The notes beneath the pieces were generated by a model. It did not search any database and was not told the DNA's origin. It saw only the letters and a list, made by a program, of their open reading frames with translations. 64,000 nt of DNA from Bryobacterales bacterium (GTDB lineage Bacteria; Acidobacteriota; Terriglobia; Bryobacterales; Bryobacteraceae). Below are positions 47,082 through 55,601 of this stretch, piece after piece; the stretch's first letter is position 1; each line of letters opens with the position of its first letter. The stretch covers positions 49,155 through 113,154 of the forward strand of contig JAEUQC010000014.1 in NCBI GenBank assembly GCA_016789905.1, written 5' to 3'. The translations under genes were made by a program, and so were the position numbers.

Positions 47082-48485
47082 TCATGTCCGCTGCTCCCCC
47101 GCGGGCGCCGTGGCCGGCGCCACCTCCTCGGGCTCTTCAAAGTCGTCCCGTGCCGCCAGGTAGATCGCCGCCAGTTTCTCCCGCGTCGCCGCATCGGCCT
47201 CCCCCGTAATCTGCAGCCCCCGGTGCGCTTGAAAACAGCGTAGATTGAACCCCGCCTCCCGCTCCATCGGATATCCCAGATTCTGGAGCCGCCGCCGCAA
47301 CCCGTCCTCGCCGTCCGCCGCCAGCAGTCGCGTATAAACGGTCATCTCCCGCCAGGCGGCCGCTTCACCATCGGCCCACCGCAACTGGCACAACTCCACC
47401 GATGGGTCCAGCGGTTCCGTTACAAACCCTTCGGCGTCGGCCACCCCGCCCGATTCCCTGCCCCCGTAACGCAATGTGTACGGCGCCCCCGGCAGCGTTC
47501 GGCCCAGCGAGTCGTGCAGCCGGATCCGCAGCAGCGGCCGCACCCGCTCACACGGGCTCACCGCCGTCAGCCGGTCGTAAAACCGGCACCCGAACGTGTC
47601 TTTGGTCTCGGCGTATTCGCGTCGCGCCGCCTGCGGTCCGCGGCGCTCCGCCGCGTTGGACCAGAAGCGCTTCTTGCATCCCGCCACCCCTTCGCTAACC
47701 CTTGGGCACGGCCACTTCGCCGCCGCAATCTCACTGCCCGGCCGGAACAACAGCACCACCACACGGCGGTTCACCCCGTTCTCCTCGTCCCGTTTCTCTG
47801 CCTTCCCGGCCTTCTTGAATTCGGCGTCCTCCTCGGCGGAAAACACCCGCACCGGGTTGAACTCGCTGCACCCCTGCACCGCCCCTTTCCCGCCCTCGTC
47901 CGCCCCTTTTCCCAGAAACTCGCCCTTGCCTAGCCGCGCCGGAAACAAATAGGCCGCATAGCACCCAAACAGGCGCTCCCGCGTCGCCGGCCCGGCCTGC
48001 CCGTCGGCGGAAAGGCCATTGCCGGCCTGAAAGCTCCGCGTATCTTCGTACCCGAGCGCTCCCAGCATCGTCCGGACGCACTCGCCGCCCCAGCCCTCGC
48101 TCTCCCCGGCGGTCTTGTACAGTCGCTCCAAGCGGCCCGTGTCTCCGGTCAAAACGGCGTAAACCGCCTCCGCCCGGCGCCCGCTGAGAGTCTTGTTGTA
48201 CCCCTCGTCGTCCACCGGATCGGCGTGCCCAAACACCGATAACGGCGCGCCCGGATGCGCACGCCGCAGTTCCTCCAGCGCCATAAACTCGCTCTTCGAC
48301 GCCGGCAGCGGGAAGGACGCCCCAAACCCAAACCGCACGTCGTTCAGCTTCCAGCAAGCCACCGGGATCAACTCCATCCGGAGCACGTTCTTCTCCTTGC
48401 CGGTCGCTGTGGAGACGAACACCGGGAACGGTTCGGACGCCGGATGGTCCTCCGCGAACCCGCCAATCATGTCGGTATCGGGCAT
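47082..48485 (-). CDS. OmpA-like/peptidoglycan-binding-domain protein
   Basis: The 467-residue protein lacks a signal peptide. Residues about 60-150 match the OmpA C-terminal fold (EELRRAHPGAPLSVFGHADPVDDEGYNKTLSGRRAEAVY). Residues 155-195 form a PG_binding_1-like unit (FQAGNGLSADGQAGPATRERL), and a second is near 415-450 (CFQAHRGLQITGEADAATREKL). Between them is a Cys/Trp/Arg-rich region (WPCPRVSEGVAGCKKRFW, FGCRFYDRL) and a beta domain LRIRLHDSLGRTLPGAPYTLRYGG. Similar architectures occur near contractile injection or type VI loci, but none is seen here. It lies between the membrane protein and the caspase-like gene. Confidence 0.72.
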   Translation of the reverse strand: MPDTDMIGGFAEDHPASEPFPVFVSTATGKEKNVLRMELIPVACWKLNDVRFGFGASFPLPASKSEFMALEELRRAHPGAPLSVFGHADPVDDEGYNKTLSGRRAEAVYAVLTGDTGRLERLYKTAGESEGWGGECVRTMLGALGYEDTRSFQAGNGLSADGQAGPATRERLFGCYAAYLFPARLGKGEFLGKGADEGGKGAVQGCSEFNPVRVFSAEEDAEFKKAGKAEKRDEENGVNRRVVVLLFRPGSEIAAAKWPCPRVSEGVAGCKKRFWSNAAERRGPQAARREYAETKDTFGCRFYDRLTAVSPCERVRPLLRIRLHDSLGRTLPGAPYTLRYGGRESGGVADAEGFVTEPLDPSVELCQLRWADGEAAAWREMTVYTRLLAADGEDGLRRRLQNLGYPMEREAGFNLRCFQAHRGLQITGEADAATREKLAAIYLAARDDFEEPEEVAPATAPAGEQRT

Positions 48486-48533
48486 CGCGCCACGTCCTCC
48501 TCGTCGAATGGTGCCGCCAAATGCTAAAGCGTT

Positions 48534-49073
48534 TCACGCTCCGCCCGGCCCCAGTTCGTCGATCTCCCGCTGCAACTCCGCCGCCTCCCGCCGCCGCAGG
48601 ACCATTGCCAGTACTACCCACACCGCCAGCAGCGTCAGAAAGGGAGCCATGTTCCGCCAACGGGCCAACCCGCCGTGCGCCTGCCCTAGTGCCACCACCG
48701 CCAGCGTGCCGCACGATAGCAGCAACGGCCCCTGCCACAGCCAGGCTTGCCGCAGCAGATCCCGCCGCCCCGCCAGCACGGCCCGGTAATGCGCCAGGCC
48801 GGTCACCGCCATCTCGCCCGCCGCCGGCCGCCAGATCTCCCGTCGAAACCGGTACAGCGCCGCGGCACTCCATACCAGCGCCACCCAAGGCACGTAGCCG
48901 AACCGCCACGCCACCACCGCCGCGAAGAACAGCGCCGCGACAATGCAGATTAGTATCTCGCGGCGCGCCGCCGCCTCCACCCCGCGCACGCGGCGGGCAA
49001 TCAGTCGTTCCAGATGTATCGCGGTCTCGCTCATCGGTTGGTTCCTCCAGAGTTCAGCGGGGTCTTCAGGCAC
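48534..49073 (-). CDS. Membrane protein coupled to the ECF sigma gene (possible anti-sigma factor)
   Basis: The 179-residue protein starts at GTG 49073 inside the sigma gene end, with GGAGG six bases upstream; an internal ATG 13 codons later also has GGAGG. It opens PEDPAELWRNQP, a start seen in many small membrane proteins paired with ECF sigma factors in Acidobacteriota. It has a cytoplasmic helical N-terminus and four membrane helices in two pairs (ILICIVAALFFAAVVAWRF; VPWVALVWSAAALYRF; LLSCGTLAVVALGQA; APFLTLLAVWVVLAMVL). No zinc-type anti-sigma motif (HxxxCxxC) is present, so anti-sigma function is an inference from context. Confidence 0.72.
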   Translation of the reverse strand: MPEDPAELWRNQPMSETAIHLERLIARRVRGVEAAARREILICIVAALFFAAVVAWRFGYVPWVALVWSAAALYRFRREIWRPAAGEMAVTGLAHYRAVLAGRRDLLRQAWLWQGPLLLSCGTLAVVALGQAHGGLARWRNMAPFLTLLAVWVVLAMVLRRREAAELQREIDELGPGGA

Positions 49074-49584
49074 GGTTTTCCTCCCGTAGCAGCCGGCGGG
49101 ACAGGATGGTCTTGATCCGGTGGACCTTCATCGCCACGTTCGCCGCCGACAGGCCGGTGATCTCGGCGATCGTCGCATTGTCCAGCTCTTCGAGGTACGA
49201 AAGCATGATCTGCCTGTCCAGCGGCTTTAGCGCATGAATTAGCCCCGAAAGCCGCGCCAGCGCGCGCTCCCGGTCGATGTCGGGCTCCCATCCCGGCAGG
49301 CCCGGCGACTGCTCCAGTTCCTCCAGGCTCACGAACAGCAGCCGTTTGCGCCGCTCTCGATGCAGGTGAGAGACCGCGGCGTTGTGGGCCACGCGGAACG
49401 TCCAGGTCTTTAGCGAACAGCGGCCATCAAAGCCCGCCAGGCTCTTCCACAGTTGCAGGTGGATCTCCTGCCGCAGGTCGTGCCGCTTGTCGGGGTCGGC
49501 CTCATACCCGGCGGCCAGCCGGTCAAGTGCCCGGCCATATTCCGCCACCGCCGTGTTGTAGAGGTTCTGGCTCGTCTGCCCCAC
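49066..49584 (-). CDS. ECF-type RNA polymerase sigma factor
   Basis: The 172-residue protein has region 2 (DLRQEIHLQLWKSLAGFDGRCSLKTWTFRVAHNAAVSHLHRER), where the W-T-F-R-V-A-x-N-x-x-x-x-H pattern is the -10-recognising helix. A linker and region 4 follow (LSGLIHALKPLDRQIMLSYLEELDNATIAEITGLSAANVAMKVHRIK). This is a typical ECF layout. The start is GTG 49584. It heads a minus-strand set with the membrane protein, OmpA-like and caspase-like genes and is divergent from the HExxH protein. Confidence 0.92.
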   Translation of the reverse strand: MGQTSQNLYNTAVAEYGRALDRLAAGYEADPDKRHDLRQEIHLQLWKSLAGFDGRCSLKTWTFRVAHNAAVSHLHRERRKRLLFVSLEELEQSPGLPGWEPDIDRERALARLSGLIHALKPLDRQIMLSYLEELDNATIAEITGLSAANVAMKVHRIKTILSRRLLREENRA

Positions 49585-49625
49585 ACCGTGTATAGTCGCC
49601 GCAGCCGCAAGGTTATAACAGAGAG

Positions 49626-50216
49626 ATGACGCGGCGGACTCTTTTGGCGGCGATCGCGGGCGCGGCGGCGTTTGGCGAGTCGCCGCTATTGATCCCGGTG
49701 CGGCGAATCTGGGACGCGCGGGCCCAACTCACCGAGGCGCAAAAAAGCCGCTTCGCCGGCGTCATCTGGCCGGAGGCCGTGCGCGACTTTGGCCGTGCCG
49801 GTCTCGTGCTCTCTTCTGTTGAATCACCCGGCGAAGTCGGCCGCGCTCCCAGCGGACGGCCCGTATTCAAAGGCCTCGAACATGGCTGGATCAATCTGGT
49901 CATCACCGATTACGTCCCCCTGCAATGGGACCAGGCGCGCGGCCTGGCCGGGCTCACCACCCAGTACGATGGCTATCACGTATGCATCATCGCGCTCCAG
50001 CACGCCCACGGCCACCAGGCGCCGCTGTTCTCCACCAACACCTGTGTCCATGAACTGCTGCACGTGCTGCTCCACGACATCTTTGAGCCGCGCCCGCCCG
50101 GCGCGGCCGGCAGCGGGCGCGAATGGCGCATCGACTGGCACGCCACACGGCTCTGGCTCCTTGGGGACAACGGCGAGATCCGCCGTTCCGCCCAGGCGTA
50201 TCTCCGCCGCCGCTAG
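49626..50216 (+). CDS. Exported zincin-like protein (HExxHxxxH)
   Basis: The 196-residue protein starts with a twin-arginine-like signal (MTRRTLLAAIAGAAAFG). Near the C-terminus it has CVHELLHVLLHDIFE: His142, Glu143, His146 and a third candidate ligand His150, the HExxHxxxH arrangement of zinc metalloproteases. The rest (IWPEAVRDFGRAGLVL, GWINLVITDYVPLQWD, DGYHVCIIALQHAHGHQ) matches no family I know. It is divergent from the sigma gene with 41 bp between, so the two may share a control region. Confidence 0.75.
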   Translation: MTRRTLLAAIAGAAAFGESPLLIPVRRIWDARAQLTEAQKSRFAGVIWPEAVRDFGRAGLVLSSVESPGEVGRAPSGRPVFKGLEHGWINLVITDYVPLQWDQARGLAGLTTQYDGYHVCIIALQHAHGHQAPLFSTNTCVHELLHVLLHDIFEPRPPGAAGSGREWRIDWHATRLWLLGDNGEIRRSAQAYLRRR

Positions 50217-51550
50217 GCCCGCTTCTTCTTTTTCTTCTTTTGGCCGCCCCGCTGTTGCGGGGTCCACTTGGCCGGAATGTTGTCCTTGTTCCATGCCTCC
50301 CAGGCGGCGGCCAATGACTCGACGCGAGCCTTGTCGCCGGAGGAGAGGTCGCTGGCTTCCCCGATGTCGGTCTTGAGGTTATAGAGCGCCGGTTCGGCGC
50401 CCATTGACATCAGCTTCCAGTCGCCCGAGCGGATGGCCCATTGCTGCCCAAAGCGCCAGCAAAGCTGGGCGTGCGGCAAGCTCTTGTCCTTGCCGGTCAG
50501 GTACGGCAACAGGTTGACGCCGTCGCACTTCCAATCCGCGGCTGGTGCCGCGCCAGCCGCGGCTACAAAGGTCGGCAATAGGTCCAGCGCGATCACCGGA
50601 TTCGAATACGCCTTGCCTTTGGGGATCTTCCCCGGCCACTGCATCAGGAACGGCACGCGGATGCCACCCTCGTACACCTGCGCCTTGAAGCCGCGCAGCG
50701 GCGTGTTACGCGAAGTGTTGCCGGCCGTCGGGCCGCCATTGTCGGAGTGGAACACCAGCAGGGTCCGGTTGGTCAGCTTGTGCTTCTCCAGCGTCTTCAG
50801 AATCAGGCCGACGCCATCGTCCATGGCCGACAGCATGGCGGCAAAGGTCTTGCGGCGAGGGTCGGCGATCTTACCCTCAAAACGGTCAAGGTACTTTTTC
50901 AACGCCTCCAAGGGCGTGTGGACGGCATTGAAGGGCAGGTAGACGAAGAACGGCTCGGCCTTATTGCGCTCAATGAATCCGGCCGCTTCGGCGGCGAAGT
51001 GGTCGGTGGTGTAGTCGATCTTGGGCACCTGCGCCGTGCCGCGGAACACAGGGTTGGCCGGGTCGGCCTCGGCGTCCAGGTAGCTGTGCGCGCCGCCCAG
51101 GAAGCCGTAGAACTCGTCGAAACCCCGTTGCTGAGGATGAAAGGCCGGCTTGTAGCCCAAGTGCCACTTGCCGAACATCCCGGTCTTGTAGCCCAGGTCC
51201 TTCAACCGCTTCGGCATGGCCGTTTCGGTGAGAGGCAGGCCGAACTCGGCCACCGCCTGTTCCGCGGGACCGGGGTTGAACTCATGGCCGAAGCGCGTCT
51301 GGTAGCGTCCGGTCATCAGGCCAGCGCGGGTGGGGCTGCAGTAGGGGCAACTGACGTACCCATCGGTGAAACGGACGCCATTGCGGGCAATCGAATCAAG
51401 GTGCGGCGTAGGCACGTCCTGGCAGCCATAGGAGCCGAGGTCGGCATAGCCCAGGTCGTCGCCGACGATGAGGACAATGTTAGGCTTGGCTTCAGCGGCC
51501 ATTGCGGCTGGCGCGGCGGCGAGCACGGACAAAAACTGGCGGCGGTTCAT
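50213..51550 (-). CDS. Secreted sulfatase, third of the operon
   Basis: The 445-residue protein has a Tat-like signal (MNRRQFLSVLAAAPAAMAAE). It has PNIVLIVGDDLGYADLGSYG and the sulfatase signature CSPTRAGLMTG with formylglycine residue Cys71. GKWHLGYKPAFHPQQRGFDEFYG, a structural hallmark of the arylsulfatase A-like group, and VFHSDNGGPT follow. It ends in a lysine-rich tail. It starts three bases after the stop of the preceding sulfatase, with GGGAGGAAG as ribosome site. Its 3' end overlaps the convergent HExxH gene by four bases. Confidence 0.92.
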   Translation of the reverse strand: MNRRQFLSVLAAAPAAMAAEAKPNIVLIVGDDLGYADLGSYGCQDVPTPHLDSIARNGVRFTDGYVSCPYCSPTRAGLMTGRYQTRFGHEFNPGPAEQAVAEFGLPLTETAMPKRLKDLGYKTGMFGKWHLGYKPAFHPQQRGFDEFYGFLGGAHSYLDAEADPANPVFRGTAQVPKIDYTTDHFAAEAAGFIERNKAEPFFVYLPFNAVHTPLEALKKYLDRFEGKIADPRRKTFAAMLSAMDDGVGLILKTLEKHKLTNRTLLVFHSDNGGPTAGNTSRNTPLRGFKAQVYEGGIRVPFLMQWPGKIPKGKAYSNPVIALDLLPTFVAAAGAAPAADWKCDGVNLLPYLTGKDKSLPHAQLCWRFGQQWAIRSGDWKLMSMGAEPALYNLKTDIGEASDLSSGDKARVESLAAAWEAWNKDNIPAKWTPQQRGGQKKKKKKRA

Positions 51551-51553
51551 CGG

Positions 51554-52951
51554 TTACTTCCTCCCTCTGGCCTTGGTGGCGGCGCGGAGCCGGGCGAGCA
51601 GCTCGGCCTTCTGTTTGGCATGTCTCTCGCTCTTGGCCAGGTTCTTGAGCTCGTTGGGGTCGGTCTGGTAGTCGTAGAGCTCCTCGCCCTCCTGGCCCCC
51701 ATTCCATTCGGTGTACCGGTAGCGTTCGGTGCGAATGGAGTAGCCCATTACCTTCGGGCCGCGTGCCACCTGGCTGATGGCGGGGCGGTCCCATTTGGCG
51801 CCGGGGTTATTGAGCAGCGGGCGGAGGCTGGCGCCGTGGAGGTTGGCGGGCACGTCCTTGAGGCCGCAAAGGTCGGCGAGGGTGGGGTAGAGGTCCAGCA
51901 GTTCCACGGGGCGCGGGCTGCCCTTGCCCTTGGCCTTTGTGCCCGGCGCGGCGATGATGAGGGGCATACGCGTGGCAGCTTCAAAGAGGGTCTGCTTCAT
52001 CCACTGGCCGTGCTCGCCCGTGCCGTAGCCATGGTCGGACCAGAAGACGACGATGGTGTTCTCCGCCAGGCCCAGGCGCTCCAGGGCGTCGAGGAGCTTG
52101 CCCACGTTGGCATCCACGAAGGAGATAGAGGCGTAGTAGGCCTGCAGCACTTCCTGCGTCTGCCGGCGGGTCATGTTCCAATTGGGCGGATTGGTGAAAT
52201 AGGCCCAGGGCGGGGCGATCTTGGTCTCGTCCGGCGCAAGCGGAATGGGCTCCAGCTTCTCCGGCTGGTAGAGGTCGAAGTACTTCTTGGGGGCGATATA
52301 GGGGCAATGCGGGCGGTAGAAGCCCGCGGCAAGGAAGAAGGGGCCGTCCTTGTGCTGCTCCATCAGCTTGATGATCTCGGCCGCCACCATGCCATCGGTG
52401 TGCTGCTCATCAGGGGCGGGACTCGCGTAGAAGGCAAGCGCGGAACCAAGGCCTTTGCGCGCCGGCGTATGGTTGGTGAGGAGAGGCTCCTCCGCCTTGT
52501 CGATTCCCTTGGGGTTGACCTTGTGGGACCAGGACGGCGCATCGTCCAGGCCATCGGTGCCAATGTCGCCGGGGTTGCCGTAGTGGTAGATCTTCCCGAC
52601 GCGGGCGGCATAGTAGCCATTGTTCTTGAAGCACTGGGAGAGGGTGACGGCGTTCGGGATGACCGAGCGGAAGTGCTTCTGCAGGTTGTAGACCGTCGTC
52701 GTGTCGGGCCCGAGACCGGTCATGAGCGAAGAGCGGGACGGGCTACAGAGGGCGAACTGGCAGTAGGCGCGATCAAAGCGGACGCCGCGCGCGGCAAGCC
52801 GGTCGAGGTGGGGTGTCTTGACAGCCGGGTGGCCGTAGCAGCCGAGGGCGTTGTTCATGTCGTCGGTGGCGATGAACAGCACGTTGGGGCGCCGCGCGCG
52901 CTGGGCGACGGCGGCAAGAGAGGAGAGCAGGAAGTGGCGGCGAGTTAGCAT
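51554..52951 (-). CDS. Secreted sulfatase (iduronate-2-sulfatase-like), second of the operon
   Basis: The 465-residue protein begins MLTRRHFLLSSLAAVAQ (Tat-like). RPNVLFIATDDMNNALGCYG and AYCQFALCSPSRSSLMTG follow, with Cys69 as the formylglycine site. The DDMNxxLGCYG variant together with GFYRPHCPYIAPKKYFDLY is characteristic of the iduronate-2-sulfatase-like subgroup, which acts on sulfated uronates. FWSDHGYGTGEHGQWMKQTLFE closes the active site. The start overlaps the end of the upstream sulfatase by seven bases (ATGCTAA). Confidence 0.92.
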   Translation of the reverse strand: MLTRRHFLLSSLAAVAQRARRPNVLFIATDDMNNALGCYGHPAVKTPHLDRLAARGVRFDRAYCQFALCSPSRSSLMTGLGPDTTTVYNLQKHFRSVIPNAVTLSQCFKNNGYYAARVGKIYHYGNPGDIGTDGLDDAPSWSHKVNPKGIDKAEEPLLTNHTPARKGLGSALAFYASPAPDEQHTDGMVAAEIIKLMEQHKDGPFFLAAGFYRPHCPYIAPKKYFDLYQPEKLEPIPLAPDETKIAPPWAYFTNPPNWNMTRRQTQEVLQAYYASISFVDANVGKLLDALERLGLAENTIVVFWSDHGYGTGEHGQWMKQTLFEAATRMPLIIAAPGTKAKGKGSPRPVELLDLYPTLADLCGLKDVPANLHGASLRPLLNNPGAKWDRPAISQVARGPKVMGYSIRTERYRYTEWNGGQEGEELYDYQTDPNELKNLAKSERHAKQKAELLARLRAATKARGRK

Positions 52952-54300
52952 ACGTCCTTATGGGCCTGGATGAGTTGGTCGCGCATGGCGGCCAGCCGTT
53001 TGGGTTCTTTGGCGGCGAGGTTAGTGGTTTCGGCCTTGTCGGCTTTGAGGTTGAATAGCTCGAAGACCTCTAGCGGGCGGACCTTGAAATCGGTCAGATG
53101 TTCGGGCTTGAAGCCGGAGACGCTGGCCGACGGCCCGTCCTTGGCCCAGGCGCCGGTGATCTTCCAATCGCCCGAACGGAGCGTGGCGCGAGGGGCGTCT
53201 AGGGCATTGAAGTAGTGCCAGTGGAGGGGCTTTTCGCGCTTGACGGCCTTGCCCTGGAAGGAGGGGAGGATGCTGGCGCCATCGAGCGGTTTGGGCGGCA
53301 GCGGAGCCCGGGCAATGGCGGCGAAGGTGGGCAGGAAATCCACGCCGCAGATGGGTTCGGCGGAGACGGCGCCGGGCTTGATGTGACCGGGCCAACGGGC
53401 GATGGCGGGAACGCGGTAGCCGCCTTCGTAGAGGCTCAGCTTCATGCCGCGCAACGGACTGGCAGAGCCATGGCTGCGCCAGCCGGCCGGATAGCGGAGG
53501 AGCGTTTCGGGGCCGTTGTCGGAGGTGAAGATCACGAGAGCGTCGCCGCGGCCGGCGGCTTGCAGGCCGTCGAGGAAGCGGCCGAAGTGGTAGTCGAGTT
53601 CGGTGACGTTGCCGTAGTAAAGCGCCTCACCGGCCTTTCTGGCGGCAGGGTAGCGGTCGACAAAGGCCGGGCTGGTGGCGATGGGTTCGTGGGGCGAATG
53701 GAAGCACAGGAACAGGTTGATGGGCTTCTGCCTGGGGACGGACTGCATCCACGTGAGGGCTTCGTCGACGATGATCTGGCTAGAGTAGCCCTTCAGGGGT
53801 CCAACCTTCTGACCGTTGCGGATGAAGTTGACCGGGTTCTCATGCGAGGGGCCGGCGTTGTTCTGGGTGCTGAACCAGTGGTCGAAGCCGTGGTCAGACG
53901 GCTGGGGCTGCGCGGGGGAGTTGAAGAGGCCGTTGGCGTGCCATTTGCCGGAGTGGCAGGTGGCGTAGCCCTGCTGGCGAAGCAGCGTCGCGAAGGTGAC
54001 CTCATCGCGCTGGAGGTGCATGGCCGAACCGGGCGGGATCCAGTCGTAGACGCCGAGGCGGAAGGGCGTGCGGCCGGTCAACATGCCGCAGCGCGAGGGG
54101 CTGCAGACAGGGGCGGCGGCGTAGGCATCGGTGAACGTCATGCCCTGGCGGGCAAAGGCGTCGAGGTTGGGAGTCTTGATGGTTGGGTGACCGTAGCAGC
54201 CGAGGTCGCCGTAGCCCAGGTCGTCGCAGAGGACGACGATCAGGTCCTGCGGCTTGGACCTGGGCGCGGCGGCCGAGAGTAGGAGTTGGCGGCGGGTCAC
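52945..54300 (-). CDS. Secreted sulfatase, first of the operon
   Basis: I place the start at GTG 54300, which overlaps the upstream stop as GTGA; a much longer in-frame extension reads the antisense of nothing conserved and is ignored. The 451-residue protein begins MTRRQLLLSAAAPRSKP with a short signal. It has LIVVLCDDLGYGDLGCYGHP, VCSPSRCGMLTG with formylglycine residue Cys66, then GKWHANGLF and IFTSDNGPETLLRYP. It resembles the arylsulfatase/GALNS-like group. Overlaps on both sides imply strict co-expression. Confidence 0.9.
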   Translation of the reverse strand: MTRRQLLLSAAAPRSKPQDLIVVLCDDLGYGDLGCYGHPTIKTPNLDAFARQGMTFTDAYAAAPVCSPSRCGMLTGRTPFRLGVYDWIPPGSAMHLQRDEVTFATLLRQQGYATCHSGKWHANGLFNSPAQPQPSDHGFDHWFSTQNNAGPSHENPVNFIRNGQKVGPLKGYSSQIIVDEALTWMQSVPRQKPINLFLCFHSPHEPIATSPAFVDRYPAARKAGEALYYGNVTELDYHFGRFLDGLQAAGRGDALVIFTSDNGPETLLRYPAGWRSHGSASPLRGMKLSLYEGGYRVPAIARWPGHIKPGAVSAEPICGVDFLPTFAAIARAPLPPKPLDGASILPSFQGKAVKREKPLHWHYFNALDAPRATLRSGDWKITGAWAKDGPSASVSGFKPEHLTDFKVRPLEVFELFNLKADKAETTNLAAKEPKRLAAMRDQLIQAHKDVC

Positions 54301-55208
54301 TTCTTTAGGAGCGGGAGGAGGGCCGCGTCGATAGCATCGTCGGTGATGGCGGCCAGCGAGGCTTTGTGGAGGCTCCAGTGTTCGACGTGGGTGAGGCACT
54401 CGTCTTTGGCGAGCTTCATGAAGGGGCCCATGGTTTCGAGTTCCAGGAAGTCCTGGTTGGTGAAGATCTCGAAGGAGGCGCCGAACTCGGGGTGGGCCAT
54501 GCCAGGCGTCGGGAAGTACTCCTTGAGGAAGACCTCGCCGTTGAGGAAGTAGGCGCCGAAGGTGTGGCGGTTCCAGTGGCCGAGCTTTTGGGGGTTTCGG
54601 TTGGCGGGGTCCTGTTGGAGGGTGAGGTACTTGCGGGTGAACTTCCAGCGGGGGTCGGTGAGGTCGGTGAAGGCCCACATGATGAGCGGGTTGGTGGGCG
54701 GGAGGTCTTCGGGGTGGGTGCCGCGCGGGGGGAAGCCGGTGACGCCGAGGCCGGTGGGGGCCATGACGGTGGGGGTCCAGGCGGCGATTTCGACCGGGAG
54801 GAGGCCGCGATTCCAGATGGTGTGTTTGACGGTGACCTCGGTGCCGGTGGCGGCGAGTTGTAGCTCGATGCGCTTCTGGAGGCCAGTTTCGGGCTCGACC
54901 ATTTGGGTGGCGATGAGGGTGTCGGCGGCGGTCTCGATCTCGATGGGGGAGTTGTCGAGGGCGTAGGTGGCGTACCGATCTTCGGGGCCTTTCCAGAGGC
55001 GGTGCCCTCCGCGGAGGGTCCAGGTGGGCTCGTTGGTTTTGCCCAGTTCACCGGTGAATTCTTTGAAGAGGTTCTGGCCCCCGATGAAGGCATAGCGCAT
55101 GACGCGGGGGCCGACGTCCTGGGTGACGATGAGTTCGACTTGGCCGTTCGAGAGGCTCCAGCAGTTGGGCCAGCCCTTCCATTCCTGCTTTTCGATTGTT
55201 ACTGGCAT
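54297..55208 (-). CDS. DUF4380-like carbohydrate-active-fold protein
   Basis: The start is ATG 55208 (MPVTIEKQEWKGWPNCWSL). The 303-residue protein has the beta-sandwich look of the DUF4380/aldose-epimerase-like group: VELIVTQDVGPRVMRYAFIGGQNLFKEF, LRGGHRLWKGPEDRYATYALDN, QKRIELQLAATGTEVTVKHTIWN and LETMGPFMKLAKDE. No signal peptide is seen. It is first in an operon with three sulfatases, which suggests a role in handling sugars released from sulfated glycans. The function of the family is unknown. Confidence 0.8.
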   Translation of the reverse strand: MPVTIEKQEWKGWPNCWSLSNGQVELIVTQDVGPRVMRYAFIGGQNLFKEFTGELGKTNEPTWTLRGGHRLWKGPEDRYATYALDNSPIEIETAADTLIATQMVEPETGLQKRIELQLAATGTEVTVKHTIWNRGLLPVEIAAWTPTVMAPTGLGVTGFPPRGTHPEDLPPTNPLIMWAFTDLTDPRWKFTRKYLTLQQDPANRNPQKLGHWNRHTFGAYFLNGEVFLKEYFPTPGMAHPEFGASFEIFTNQDFLELETMGPFMKLAKDECLTHVEHWSLHKASLAAITDDAIDAALLPLLKK

Positions 55209-55269
55209 TGGAGCTATTCTATGGCACGCGCGGGGGTGGCCGGGCGCCATGGGGTGAACGCGGGCGTGA

Positions 55270-55590
55270 CCCGTTTGGGTGTGGGGATGCCGCGCGATTT
55301 GGGACATGCTGAAGCAAGTTCCGGCAGGGATTTGAGTTGCCTGTGGGGTTCCCGGCCCGCGGCTTGTGGAAGCGAGTCACAGATCAGCCCGGCCACCGGC
55401 GGCGCCAGATTGCACAGGCTGTAACCGGCCGTTTTGTACGGGGTTGCTGAGAGTACGGGAAAGGGGGGACACGCCAAGGCGATGCCCCCGCTTCGCTGCG
55501 TTTCGGGTGCTGGCCGATCCTGGCGGCGGGGTTACAGATCTGCGGTGTCGCAGCGGGGGGTGTTGCACGTGGGGTTCCCCGTCGAGGCGT
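55270..55590 (-). repeat. Modular intergenic repeat, locus 2 (inverted relative to locus 1)
   Basis: The gap 55209-55601 holds no gene. From 55275 it reads GGGGATGCCGCGCG, then TTGGGACA, GGGGTTCCCGGCCCGCGG, GAGTCACAGATCAGCCCGG, CCACCGGCGGCGCC, TTGTACGGGGTTGCTGAGA and GGGGGGACACGCCAAGGCGA. These are the reverse complements, in matching order, of modules of locus 1 (38651-38863). A last module TTGCACGTGGGGTTCCCCG is near 55563. Confidence 0.85.
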
Positions 55591-55601
55591 TTGTGGCTGG
55601 G

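Noticed and set aside
52945..54678. Extended N-terminus of the first sulfatase (126 extra codons)
   Set aside because: The extension overlaps the upstream gene out of frame and is Pro/Arg/His-rich. The GTG at 54300 gives the expected family start and a GTGA coupling.
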